In this document: positions 23,966-32,422 of the stretch, piece by piece
Layout of the letters: each line of letters begins with the position of its first letter
How positions within the stretch are numbered: position 1 is the stretch's first letter
Assembly: GCF_011250635.1 (NCBI RefSeq)
Contig: NZ_JAANNP010000001.1
Coordinates: 207,443-271,442, forward strand
Reading direction: 5' to 3'
DNA: 64,000 bases
From: Motilibacter deserti
GTDB taxonomy: Bacteria > Actinomycetota > Actinomycetes > Motilibacterales > Motilibacteraceae
Translations under genes and position numbers: made by a program
The notes under the pieces: generated by a model
Database searches by the model: none
What the model was told of the DNA's origin: nothing
What the model saw: the letters and a program-made list of their open reading frames with translations, nothing else

Positions 23966-24742
23966 CTACGCCGTCGGCGGCCCGTCGGCCACACCCAGCA
24001 GGTGGCCGAGCACCCCGGCTCGGGTGGAGGCTTGGCGCGGGCTGACGTCAGGGGTCCACGGGCACGCGATGTCGTACGCCGCCACGCGGCCGGTCGCGAA
24101 CACTGCGCGCAGGGCCTGGACCACGTCAGGCATGCGCGGGCCGCCGTCGACGGGGAACGACAGGCCGGGCACGTCCGCCGGGTCGATCACGTCGACGTCC
24201 ACGTGGACCAGCAGCGGCCCGGCGGGCAGGGCGTCGGCCGTCAGCTCGTCCACCGTCAGCCGCCGCACGCCGCTGGACGCCAGGTAGTCCTCCTCGGCCG
24301 GGTCGACGTCCCGCGCGCCCACGAGCGCGGCCCTCTCCTCAGGCAGTGGGCGCAGCCTGAGCGGCCCGGCAAGCTTGTCCGGGTCGCCGCCGAGCGCCAT
24401 CCGCAGCGCAGTCCCGCCGAGGTAGCCGGACGTCGACGAGGCGAGCGTGTGCACGTCACCGTGCGCGTCCAGCCAGACGACCGACGCGTCCACTCCGCCC
24501 CGCTGCATCCCGGCGAGCGTGCCCAGTGCCGTCAGGCAGTCCCCGCTGACGACCGTAGGGGCCTGGCCACCGCGGCCGTCGGCCGCGACCGCGTCGGCGA
24601 CCGCGGCGTACAACGACGTCATGCGCTCCCACTGCGTGCCCGGCTCGAGCGCGACGTCGATCCCGGACACGGGCCCGGGCAGTGGGAAGGTCGCGTCGGG
24701 GAGCCGGTCGTCCTGGTGGTACGGCAGCAGGTACGTCGTCAC
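23966..24742 (-). CDS. Arginase/agmatinase-family protein with a His-to-Cys metal site change
   Basis: 258 residues from a leaderless GTG. It has the ureohydrolase fold with DAHGDVH (Asp92, His94, Asp96) and HVDVDVIDP (Asp182, Asp184), four of the usual metal ligands or their neighbours. The first ligand motif, normally GGDHS, reads SGDC (Cys69), so one His ligand to manganese is replaced. It is shorter than arginase (about 300). It may hydrolyse another guanidino compound or use a different metal. It stands alone, convergent with the photolyase gene. Confidence 0.85.
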   Translation of the reverse strand: MTTYLLPYHQDDRLPDATFPLPGPVSGIDVALEPGTQWERMTSLYAAVADAVAADGRGGQAPTVVSGDCLTALGTLAGMQRGGVDASVVWLDAHGDVHTLASSTSGYLGGTALRMALGGDPDKLAGPLRLRPLPEERAALVGARDVDPAEEDYLASSGVRRLTVDELTADALPAGPLLVHVDVDVIDPADVPGLSFPVDGGPRMPDVVQALRAVFATGRVAAYDIACPWTPDVSPRQASTRAGVLGHLLGVADGPPTA

Positions 24743-24749
24743 GCCGCCG

Positions 24750-24755
24750 AGCCTA
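24750..24755 (-). promoter_or_regulatory. -10 box of the arginase-family gene
   Basis: On the minus strand TAGGCT ends 7 nt before the GTG at 24742, consistent with a leaderless transcript. Confidence 0.45.
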
Positions 24756-24774
24756 GGCGGCCTCCCGCCGCGAT

Positions 24775-24940
24775 GATCAAGGGTCTTGGCGCACGACTCG
24801 CCGGTGTCGCAGAGCCAAGTCCCGTGATCGTCGAGCACTGCGGGCGACACGAGGCACTGCGGACGTCACGCGACGCTGCCGAAACGATCACGGGGCTTGG
24901 CGCACGACACACCGGTGCCGCAGAGCCAAGTCCCGTGATC
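24775..24940. repeat. Two tandem copies of a 55-nt imperfect palindrome
   Basis: Copy 1 (24775-24829) and copy 2 (24886-24940) are spaced 111 nt apart. Each has arms of the form GATCACGGG.CTTGGC and GCCAAGTCCCGTGATC with a nearly identical 23-nt loop (gcacgac...accggtg...gcaga). The arms of copy 2 are almost perfect; copy 1 has two mismatches. They fill most of the 317-nt gap between the threonine aldolase stop and the arginase-family promoter. They resemble REP-type elements and could also terminate the aldolase operon. The rest of the gap shows nothing else. Confidence 0.8.
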
Positions 24941-25059
24941 GCCGAGTGCGGACAGCGCGGCAGCGCCCGTACCTAGCGCCGTCCGACGACTCGCCCAGGG
25001 TCGTCGCTCAGCCGAGCACCGCCCGGCGGAGCGCTACCCGAAGCCACGCGCCCCCGGGC

Positions 25060-26069
<1,010 letters not shown>

Positions 26070-26073
<4 letters not shown>

Positions 26074-27407
26074 CGGTCCGCCAGCAGCTCGGCGACCTGG
26101 AAGGCCAGCTCCAGCGACTGCTGGTGGTTGAGCCGCGGGTCGCAGGCGGTCTCGTAGCGGAACTTCAGATCGGGCTCGGACAGGCCCCCGGCGCCGCCGA
26201 TGCACTCGGTGACGTCGTCGCCGGTCAGCTCGACGTGGACGCCGCCCGGCACGGTGCCGAGCGCGCGGTGCACGTCGAAGAAGCCACGTACCTCCTCCAT
26301 CACGTCGTCAAAGCGGCGGGTCTTGACGCCGCCGACGTCGATCGTGTTGCCGTGCATCGGGTCACACACCCAGAGCACCTGACGGCCGCTCGCCGTGATC
26401 TTCTCGACCAGCGGCGGGAGGTTGTCGCGGATCTTGCCCGCGCCCATGCGGATGATGAAGGTCAGCCGGCCCGGCTCGCGGTGCGGGTCGAGCTTGTCCA
26501 TCAGCGCGAGCGCGTCGTCGGGCGACGTGGTCGGGCCGAGCTTGACGCCGATCGGGTTGCGCACCCGCGCGGCGAGGTCGACGTGCGCACCGTCGAGCTG
26601 GCGGGTGCGCTCGCCGATCCAGACGAAGTGCGCCGAAGTGTTGTAGGGCGTGCCGGTGCGCGAGTCGATGCGGGTGAGCGCGCGCTCGTACTCGATCAGC
26701 AGCTGCTCGTGGCTGGTCCAGAGGTCGACCCGGTGCAGCGTCTCGGACTCGGCCCCGACGGCGTGCAGGAACGAGATCGCGCGGTCGATGTCCCGGGCCA
26801 TCTGCTCGTAGCGCGTGGTGGCCCCGCCGCTGCGCAGGAAGCCCTTGTTCCACTCGTGGACCTGGCGCAGGTCGGCGAAGCCGCCCTGGGTGTGCGCGCG
26901 CAGGAGGTTCAGCGTCGCCGCCGAGGTGTTGTAGACCTGCAGCAGGCGGCGCGGGTCCGGGACGCGGGCCTCGGAGGTGAACGCGATGTCGTTGACGGCG
27001 TCGCCGCGGTAGCTCGGCAGGCTCACCCCGTCGCGCGTCTCCATGCCGGACGAGCGCGGCTTGGCGAACTGCCCGGCGATGCGCCCGACCTTGACGACCG
27101 GGACGCTGGCGCCGTAGGTCAGCACCACCGCCATCTGCAGCAGCGTCTTGAGCTTGCCGCGGATGGCGTCGGCGGTCGCGCCCGCGAAGGTCTCGGCGCA
27201 GTCCCCGCCCTGCAGCCAGAAGGCCTCTCCCCGGGCGGCCGCGGCGACCCGCTCCTTGAGCGCGTCGCACTCGGCCGCGAAGACCAGCGGCGGGAGGGCG
27301 GCGAGCTGGCGCTCGACGTCGGCGAGGGCGGCCGGGTCGGGCCACTCCGGCTGCTGGGCGGCGGGAAGGCTCCCGGGCGCGGGCCCGGTGGAGAGGTCAG
27401 CGCTCAC
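26070..27407 (-). CDS. aroG: 3-deoxy-7-phosphoheptulonate synthase, class II
   Basis: 445 residues, the plant-like class II type also used by mycobacteria and Streptomyces. It is unrelated in sequence to the type I enzyme at 15771. Signatures include WLQGGDCAETFAG (metal Cys), KVGRIAGQFAKPRSS, LPSYRGD, IGERTRQLDGAHV, GVKLGPTTSPDD, WVCDPMHGNT and HVELTGDDVTECIGG. The GTG start is leaderless, with TAGCCT seven bases upstream. There is no leader peptide here, in contrast to aroF. The threonine aldolase gene overlaps its stop. Confidence 0.96.
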
Positions 27408-27414
27408 GGGGCCG

Positions 27415-27420
27415 AGGCTA
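27415..27420 (-). promoter_or_regulatory. -10 box of the class II DAHP synthase gene
   Basis: TAGCCT on the minus strand ends 7 nt before the GTG at 27407, consistent with a leaderless mRNA. The divergent DUF1684 gene starts about 55 nt away. Confidence 0.5.
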
Positions 27421-27475
27421 CCCTTCGCCCTCCGCCATGAGGACGGTCGTCTCAGAGCGTGGGAGGCTCGCAAGT

Positions 27476-28051
27476 GTGAGCCTGACCTTGCTCGACTGGC
27501 GGCGGCGGACGCAAGCGATGTACGCGGCGGTCCGGCGGTCTCCCGACCCGCAGGACGCGTGGCTGGGCTGGCGCGCCGCCCGGGACCGGCTCTTCCGCAC
27601 GCATCCGGACACGCCGCTGCTCGAGCCGGCGGCGCACCGCGAGCTGCCGTTCGCACCGTACGACCCAGCGCTGCGCTTCGTCGCCCCCGTCCTGCCGGCC
27701 GAGCCCGCCACCCACGCGGTGCCGGTCAGCGAGGGGACGGTGCAGCTGACGCGGGTCGGGCGGGTGGAGCTGCCGGTCGGGTCGCTGGACCTGTGGTGGC
27801 TGGGCGGCTACGCCGGCGGGCTGTTCGTGCCGTTCGCGGACGCGACCAACCGGGACACGACGTACGGCGGCGGGCGCTACCTGATCGACACGGTCAAGGG
27901 CGCCGACCTCGGCGGCGACAGCGACGGCCTGCTGCTCGACTTCAACTTCGCCTACCACCCGTCGTGCCGCTACAACCCGCGCTGGAGCTGCCCGCTCGCG
28001 CCCGCGGGCAACCGGCTCGACGTGCCGATCGTCGCGGGCGAGCAGCTCTGA
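27476..28051 (+). CDS. DUF1684 family protein
   Basis: 191 residues from the GTG at 27476, which has gggagg 9 nt before it; an ATG at 27437 would add 13 residues. DUF1684 hallmarks are visible: LLDWRRRTQAMYAAVR at the start, HPDTPLL, LWWLGGYAGGLFVPFAD, YGGGRYLIDTVKGAD, and the C-terminal LLLDFNFAYHPSCRYNPRWS with CPLAPAGNRL. The biochemical function of the family is unknown. The gene is divergent from aroG and convergent with a two-component pair. Confidence 0.9.
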   Translation: MSLTLLDWRRRTQAMYAAVRRSPDPQDAWLGWRAARDRLFRTHPDTPLLEPAAHRELPFAPYDPALRFVAPVLPAEPATHAVPVSEGTVQLTRVGRVELPVGSLDLWWLGGYAGGLFVPFADATNRDTTYGGGRYLIDTVKGADLGGDSDGLLLDFNFAYHPSCRYNPRWSCPLAPAGNRLDVPIVAGEQL

Positions 28052-28080
28052 TCCCCCACCCTCGCTGCTCAAGCACTCGC

Positions 28081-28121
28081 GGCGAGTTGTCTCCAGGCAT
28101 CGGCTCTGTGGACAACTCGCC
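28081..28121. terminator. Bidirectional hairpin between convergent genes
   Basis: GGCGAGTTGTC (28081-28091) and GACAACTCGCC (28111-28121) form a perfect 11-bp stem. Outside it, CCCCCACCC (28053-28061) and GGGGTGTGGGGGG (28143-28155) can extend the structure. It lies between the DUF1684 gene and the response regulator gene, which converge. Confidence 0.6.
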
Positions 28122-28160
28122 ACATGTGCATGATCAGCGGCAGGGGTGTGGGGGGCGGGG

Positions 28161-28823
28161 TCAGCGCTGGTCGGGCGCGGGCTCGTCGTCCAGCCCCTGC
28201 TCCAGCGCGTAGCGCACCAGCTGGGCGCGGTTGTGCATCTGCAGCTTGCCGAGGGTGTTCTGCACGTGGTTCTGGACCGTGCGGTGCGAGAGCACGAGCC
28301 GCTCGGCGATCTGCTTGTAGCTCAGCCCCTTGGCCACCAGCCGCAGCACCTCGGTCTCGCGCGGCGTGAGGACCGGCACGTCCTTCTCCGCGGCCGGGGC
28401 GGACGAGAGCCGGCGGTACTCCCCCAGCACCAGCCCGGCCAGCCCGGGGGTGAAGACGGGCTCGCCCTCGGCGGTGCGGCGTACGGCGTCGACCAGCTCC
28501 TCGCGCGACGCGGACTTCGTCAGATAGCCGGTGGCGCCGGCGGCCATGGCGTCGAGCACGTCCTGCTGCTCGCCGCTGGCCGACAGCACGAGGATGCGTA
28601 CGCCGGGGTCGGCCGCGAGGATCCGGCGGGCCGCCTCGACGCCGGGCAGCTCGGGCAGCTGCAGGTCCAGCAGCACGACCTCGGGGCGGGCGGCCGCGAC
28701 CCGGCGCACCGCGGCGGCCCCGTCGCCGGCCGTCGCGACGACCTCCAGCCCCGCCGCCTCGAGGTCGCGGGCGACCGCGTCCCTCCACAGCGGGTGGTCG
28801 TCGACCACCATCACCCGCGTCAC
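28161..28823 (-). CDS. LuxR/NarL-family response regulator (MacR-like)
   Basis: 220 residues. The receiver starts VMVVDDHPLWRDAVARDLEA, with phospho-acceptor Asp53 in VVLLDLQLPELP and Lys in GYLTKSAS. The LuxR helix-turn-helix runs from LTPRETEVLRLVAKGLSYKQ to RTVQNHVQNTLGKLQMHNRA. The GTG overlaps the kinase stop by 4 nt. The layout and sequence match the MacS/MacR pair of actinobacteria. Targets are unknown; in Streptomyces, MacRS is linked to membrane and secreted proteins. Confidence 0.93.
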   Translation of the reverse strand: MTRVMVVDDHPLWRDAVARDLEAAGLEVVATAGDGAAAVRRVAAARPEVVLLDLQLPELPGVEAARRILAADPGVRILVLSASGEQQDVLDAMAAGATGYLTKSASREELVDAVRRTAEGEPVFTPGLAGLVLGEYRRLSSAPAAEKDVPVLTPRETEVLRLVAKGLSYKQIAERLVLSHRTVQNHVQNTLGKLQMHNRAQLVRYALEQGLDDEPAPDQR

Positions 28824-29977
28824 GCCAGCTCCTTCCGCGGTAGCCGCAGCTCGACCTCGGTGCCCTGCCCGGCCCACGAGGAGACGACCGCCTCCCCGCC
28901 GAGGTCGGCGAGCCGGCCCTGGATCGAGGAGACGACGCCCATCCGACCGGCCGCCCGCGCCTCCGGCAGCCGCTGCGCCGGGTCGAAGCCGGCGCCGTCG
29001 TCCCGCACCGTCACGAGCACCTCCTCGTCGAGGTCCTCGACGAGGACGTACGCCTTGGCGCCGGGGCCGGCGTGCCGGCGGACGTTGTCCAGCGCCGCGC
29101 CCACGGCGGCCGCCAGCTCCTGCGCCGCGTGCCGGGGCAGCCGGACAGGGGTGGCCGGCTCGGAGACCGTGACATCCGGGCCGGTGTGGGCCGTGAGCGT
29201 CTCGCGCAGGTCGACGTCGCCGGCGGTCTCGGGAACGCCGTCGGGGGCGGCTGGTACGGGCCGGTGCGAGACGAGGGCGCGCAGCGCCGCCTCCTGCTCG
29301 GCCGCGAGCCGCCCGAGCTGGCCGGCCTCGCCGGGCAGGCCGGCGTCGCGCCGGGCCACGAGGGCGAGCACCTGCAGCACGCCGTCGTGGACCGCCCGCC
29401 CCAGCCGCTCCCGCTCGCGCCCCGCTGCCTCGACCGCGAGCGCGCGGGCCAGCGACTCCTCGGCCGCCCGGGCGAGCGAGGCCGCATACCCCACGACCGC
29501 ACCGGCCAGGAGCAGCAGCACGATGTTGTGGCCCGTCTGCTGCGGCAACTGGCCGCCCCGCTCGACCACGCCCGCGACCGAGACGACGGCCGCCGCCGTG
29601 AGCCCGCCCCGCCAGCCCCAGCGCAGCGCCCAGGCCAGCACCGCGGCCGCGGGCCAGACCACGGGCAGCGTCTGCTCGCCCGCGTCGATGCGCGCGGCGG
29701 TGTCGACAAGCCGGGTCGAGAGCAGCGCGGCGACCGCCGCCACCAGGTCGGCCCCGAGCACCGGCCACGACCGCAGCCGCGGCACCGACAGCAGCCCGCT
29801 CACGACCAGCGTCCACCCGCCCATCGCGGTCAGCACGAGCCACGCGCCCAACGGGTGGGCGTAGCCGGAGTCCTCGCGCCACAGCACCGCTGCGGCGTAC
29901 GCCCACGCCACCGCGCGGAAGACGGCGACGGTCCACCACAGCGGGCGGTCGACCGCCTCGGCGACGGGCGTCGGCAC
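28820..29977 (-). CDS. Membrane sensor histidine kinase (MacS-like)
   Basis: 385 residues from the GTG at 29977. Five or six membrane helices fill residues about 12-170. A short cytoplasmic stretch leads to a degenerate HisKA_3 box, RERERLGRAVHDGVLQVLAL, with the phospho-His. An HATPase domain follows (ALDNVRRHAGPGAKAYV, VRDDGAGFDPAQR, RMGVVSSIQGRLADLGG). No extracellular sensor domain is present, so the signal is likely in the membrane. It starts 11 nt after the acyltransferase gene, so membrane-lipid synthesis and sensing may be co-expressed. Confidence 0.92.
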   Translation of the reverse strand: MPTPVAEAVDRPLWWTVAVFRAVAWAYAAAVLWREDSGYAHPLGAWLVLTAMGGWTLVVSGLLSVPRLRSWPVLGADLVAAVAALLSTRLVDTAARIDAGEQTLPVVWPAAAVLAWALRWGWRGGLTAAAVVSVAGVVERGGQLPQQTGHNIVLLLLAGAVVGYAASLARAAEESLARALAVEAAGRERERLGRAVHDGVLQVLALVARRDAGLPGEAGQLGRLAAEQEAALRALVSHRPVPAAPDGVPETAGDVDLRETLTAHTGPDVTVSEPATPVRLPRHAAQELAAAVGAALDNVRRHAGPGAKAYVLVEDLDEEVLVTVRDDGAGFDPAQRLPEARAAGRMGVVSSIQGRLADLGGEAVVSSWAGQGTEVELRLPRKELA

Positions 29978-29988
29978 GGGGAGCCGGG

Positions 29989-30714
29989 TCAGGCGGCGTC
30001 GTCCGACGGCTCGGGCCGCCGGGGCGTGCTCGCCGGGGCGGGGCGCCCGCCCTTGACCGACGAGGCGTAGACGTCGACGTACTCCTGGCCGCCCAGCCGC
30101 TGCAGCTCCCGCATGACCTCGTCCGTCACGGACCGCAGCACGGCCCGGTCGCCAGCCATGCCGTAGTAGCGGGAGAAGTCCATCGGCGGCCCGACCTTGA
30201 TGCCCACGCGGCCCAGCCGGGGGATCGCCTGGCCGGGCGGCTGGACCTTCTCGGTGTCGATCATGGCGACAGGGACGACCGGCACGCGCCCCTCGAGCGC
30301 CATGCGCGCCACCCCGGTGCGGCCCCGGTAGAGCCGGCCGTCGGGCGACCGGGTGCCCTCCGGGTAGATGCCGAGCAGCTCGCCCTCGGACAGGACACGC
30401 AGCCCCGTGCGCAGCGCTGCCTCGCTGGCCCGCCCTCCGGAGCGGTCGACGGGCACCGCGCCGAGGCTGCGGAAGAACCACGCCGTGAGCCGGCCGCGCG
30501 GCCCGCGCCCCGTGAAGTAGTCCGACTTCGCGAGCCACACCGCGCGCCGGCGCATCATCACGGGGAGGAAGAAGGAGTCCGAGAAGGACAGGTGGTTGCT
30601 CGCGAGTATCGCCGCCCCCTGCCGGGGCACGTGCTCGAGGCCTTCGACCTGCGGCCGCCAGACGCCCTTGAGCAAGGGCCCGACGAGGACGTGCTTGAGG
30701 AGCCAGTAGAACAC
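29989..30714 (-). CDS. plsC: 1-acyl-sn-glycerol-3-phosphate acyltransferase
   Basis: 241 residues from a GTG with the Shine-Dalgarno ggaggcggg. PlsC-type acyltransferase: the catalytic HX4D is NHLSFSDS (His41, Asp46). The second motif FFRSLGAVPVDRSGG and the glycerophosphate-binding YPEGTRSPDG follow, then VPVVPVAMIDTEKVQPPG. It adds the second acyl chain to lysophosphatidic acid at the inner membrane face. The Pro/Ser-rich C-terminal ~20 residues are dispensable-looking. First gene of a probable operon with the MacS/MacR-like pair; divergent from the hydrolase gene at 30841. Confidence 0.92.
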   Translation of the reverse strand: MFYWLLKHVLVGPLLKGVWRPQVEGLEHVPRQGAAILASNHLSFSDSFFLPVMMRRRAVWLAKSDYFTGRGPRGRLTAWFFRSLGAVPVDRSGGRASEAALRTGLRVLSEGELLGIYPEGTRSPDGRLYRGRTGVARMALEGRVPVVPVAMIDTEKVQPPGQAIPRLGRVGIKVGPPMDFSRYYGMAGDRAVLRSVTDEVMRELQRLGGQEYVDVYASSVKGGRPAPASTPRRPEPSDDAA

Positions 30715-30840
30715 TTTCCCGCCTCCTCGACATCGGTACGTCGCGCTCGGCTCCGGCACGGCCGGGGCGGGTGCGCGAGGATCTGCCTGGAAGGCTAAAG
30801 CACCCTGAGCGCTACCCCCTCGGCGTGCGACGATGTCCCC

Positions 30841-31623
30841 ATGCCCCTGATGCCCGGCGCCGAGCCCTTCGCGGCCGACGGCGGGCCGGTGGGAGCTCTC
30901 GTCTGCCACGGCTTCACGGGCACTCCTCAGTCCGTCCGCCCGTGGGCCGAGCACCTCGCCGCAGCCGGCCTGACGGTCCGGCTCCCCCGCCTCGCCGGGC
31001 ACGGGACGCGGTGGCAGGACCTGGCCGTCACGCGCTGGCCGGACTGGTACGCGACGGTGGACCGCGCGCTGGACGACCTGCGGGCGCGCTGCGACCGCGT
31101 CGTCGTGTGCGGGCTGTCGATGGGCGGCACGCTCGCCCTCCGGCTCGCGCAGGAGCGCCCGGCCGACGTGGCGGGCCTCGTCCTGGTGAACCCCAGCGTG
31201 CTCAGCCTGCGCCGCGCGGTGCACGCCCTGCCGCTGCTGCGGCTCGCGCTGCCGACCGCCCGCGGCATCGGCAGCGACGTGGCCCGCCCTGGTGTCACCG
31301 AGCTCGCGTACGACCGAACCCCGCTCCGTGCGCTGCACTCGCTCACCGAGCTGTGGGCGCTGACCCGGCAGGACCTGCACCGGGTGACGAGCCCGCTGCT
31401 GCTGTTCCGGTCGGCTGTCGACCACGTGGTCGAGCCGGAGAACGCGGCAGCGGTCTTCGCGGGCGTAGCCTCGAAGGACGTCGAGGAGCGCGTCCTGGCG
31501 CGAAGCCACCACGTCGCGACGCTTGACTACGACGCCGATGCGATCTTCGCTGCCACAGTCGAGTTCGCCGACCGGGTGTCCGGCCGGCCCCGCGTCTACC
31601 CGCCGGAGGCGGCCAGTGCGTGA
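30841..31623 (+). CDS. Alpha/beta hydrolase (carboxylesterase/monoacylglycerol lipase type)
   Basis: 260 residues. It has the oxyanion segment ALVCHGFTGTPQSVRPWAEH, the nucleophile elbow CGLSMGGTLAL (Ser93), and the acid and His in SAVDHVVEPENA and RSHHVATLDYD. This matches the Est30/YvaK group of small esterases that act on short-chain or monoacyl lipids. It opens a plus-strand run of six closely packed genes (30841-37526), and its end overlaps the next gene by 8 nt. Whether it works with the downstream chaperone cassette is unknown. Confidence 0.88.
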   Translation: MPLMPGAEPFAADGGPVGALVCHGFTGTPQSVRPWAEHLAAAGLTVRLPRLAGHGTRWQDLAVTRWPDWYATVDRALDDLRARCDRVVVCGLSMGGTLALRLAQERPADVAGLVLVNPSVLSLRRAVHALPLLRLALPTARGIGSDVARPGVTELAYDRTPLRALHSLTELWALTRQDLHRVTSPLLLFRSAVDHVVEPENAAAVFAGVASKDVEERVLARSHHVATLDYDADAIFAATVEFADRVSGRPRVYPPEAASA

Positions 31624-32392
31624 CAACGGCCTTCCCGGCACCGACTTCGTCGCGGTCGCCGACCTCGAGCCGCAGCTGGCCGACGCGATGCTCGAGCTGC
31701 TGCGCGACGCCGGGATGGCGGCGTACGCGGACGCCGCCGCGCCCCGGCGCGGGCCGTACAACGAGTACCACCTGCCCGACCGCCCGACCGACCGGCTCTT
31801 CGTCGAGCGGAGCGCCGCCGAGCAGGCCCGCCAGCTGCTGCGCGAGCGGCTCCCCTCGTTGCGGGCGGAGTACAGCGCCCACCACGAGCCGGCCGGGGCG
31901 CCTGACGGGGCCGCCGGAGCGCGCGACGTGCCGGACGGCGAGCAGGGCAAGTGGCCGGAGGTCGACGAGGAGGTCTGGGCCGGGATCGTCGCGTCCTTCC
32001 GCGCCCCGTCGGCGGACCCGGTGGGCCGGTGGCCCGCACACGAGGACGTCGACGCCGCGGCCGGCACGCGCGACGAGCCGGTCGTGCACGACGAGGTCCC
32101 GCCCTCGGCCCCGCCGCCTCCCCCGCCGCCCGCGGTGGCGCGCGAGGAGGAGGACCACTACGAGCCGCCCGCGCCGCCGCCGCTGCCGCGCGTCGGGCTG
32201 CTCGTCGGCTCGGCCTGGGCCGCCGTGCTCGGGGCGCCGCTGTTCTTCATCATCGCCCTGTGCGTCCACATCGACGTGCAGGGCTGGCTCGGCCTGCTCG
32301 GCGTGGGCGCGTTCGTCGCCGGGTTCCTCGTGCTCGTCAGCCGGCTCGGCGACGGCCCCGAGGACGGCTGGGACGACGGGGCCGTCGTCTGA
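31616..32392 (+). CDS. DUF2007-like membrane protein
   Basis: 258 residues from the GTG at 31616, inside the preceding gene's 3' end. The first ~75 residues look like a DUF2007-type small alpha/beta domain (DLEPQLADAMLELLRDAGM, then a beta pair and LFVERSAAEQARQLL). A long acidic and Pro-rich linker follows (about 80-190, with a poly-Pro run). The C-terminal end has two membrane helices (VGSAWAAVLGAPLFFIIALC and LLGVGAFVAGFLVLVS). The function is unknown. The chaperone cassette starts 30 nt downstream. Confidence 0.75.
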   Translation: MRDNGLPGTDFVAVADLEPQLADAMLELLRDAGMAAYADAAAPRRGPYNEYHLPDRPTDRLFVERSAAEQARQLLRERLPSLRAEYSAHHEPAGAPDGAAGARDVPDGEQGKWPEVDEEVWAGIVASFRAPSADPVGRWPAHEDVDAAAGTRDEPVVHDEVPPSAPPPPPPPAVAREEEDHYEPPAPPPLPRVGLLVGSAWAAVLGAPLFFIIALCVHIDVQGWLGLLGVGAFVAGFLVLVSRLGDGPEDGWDDGAVV

Positions 32393-32422
32393 CGGTCCCG
32401 CGCGGGCGGGGAGGGACGCGGG

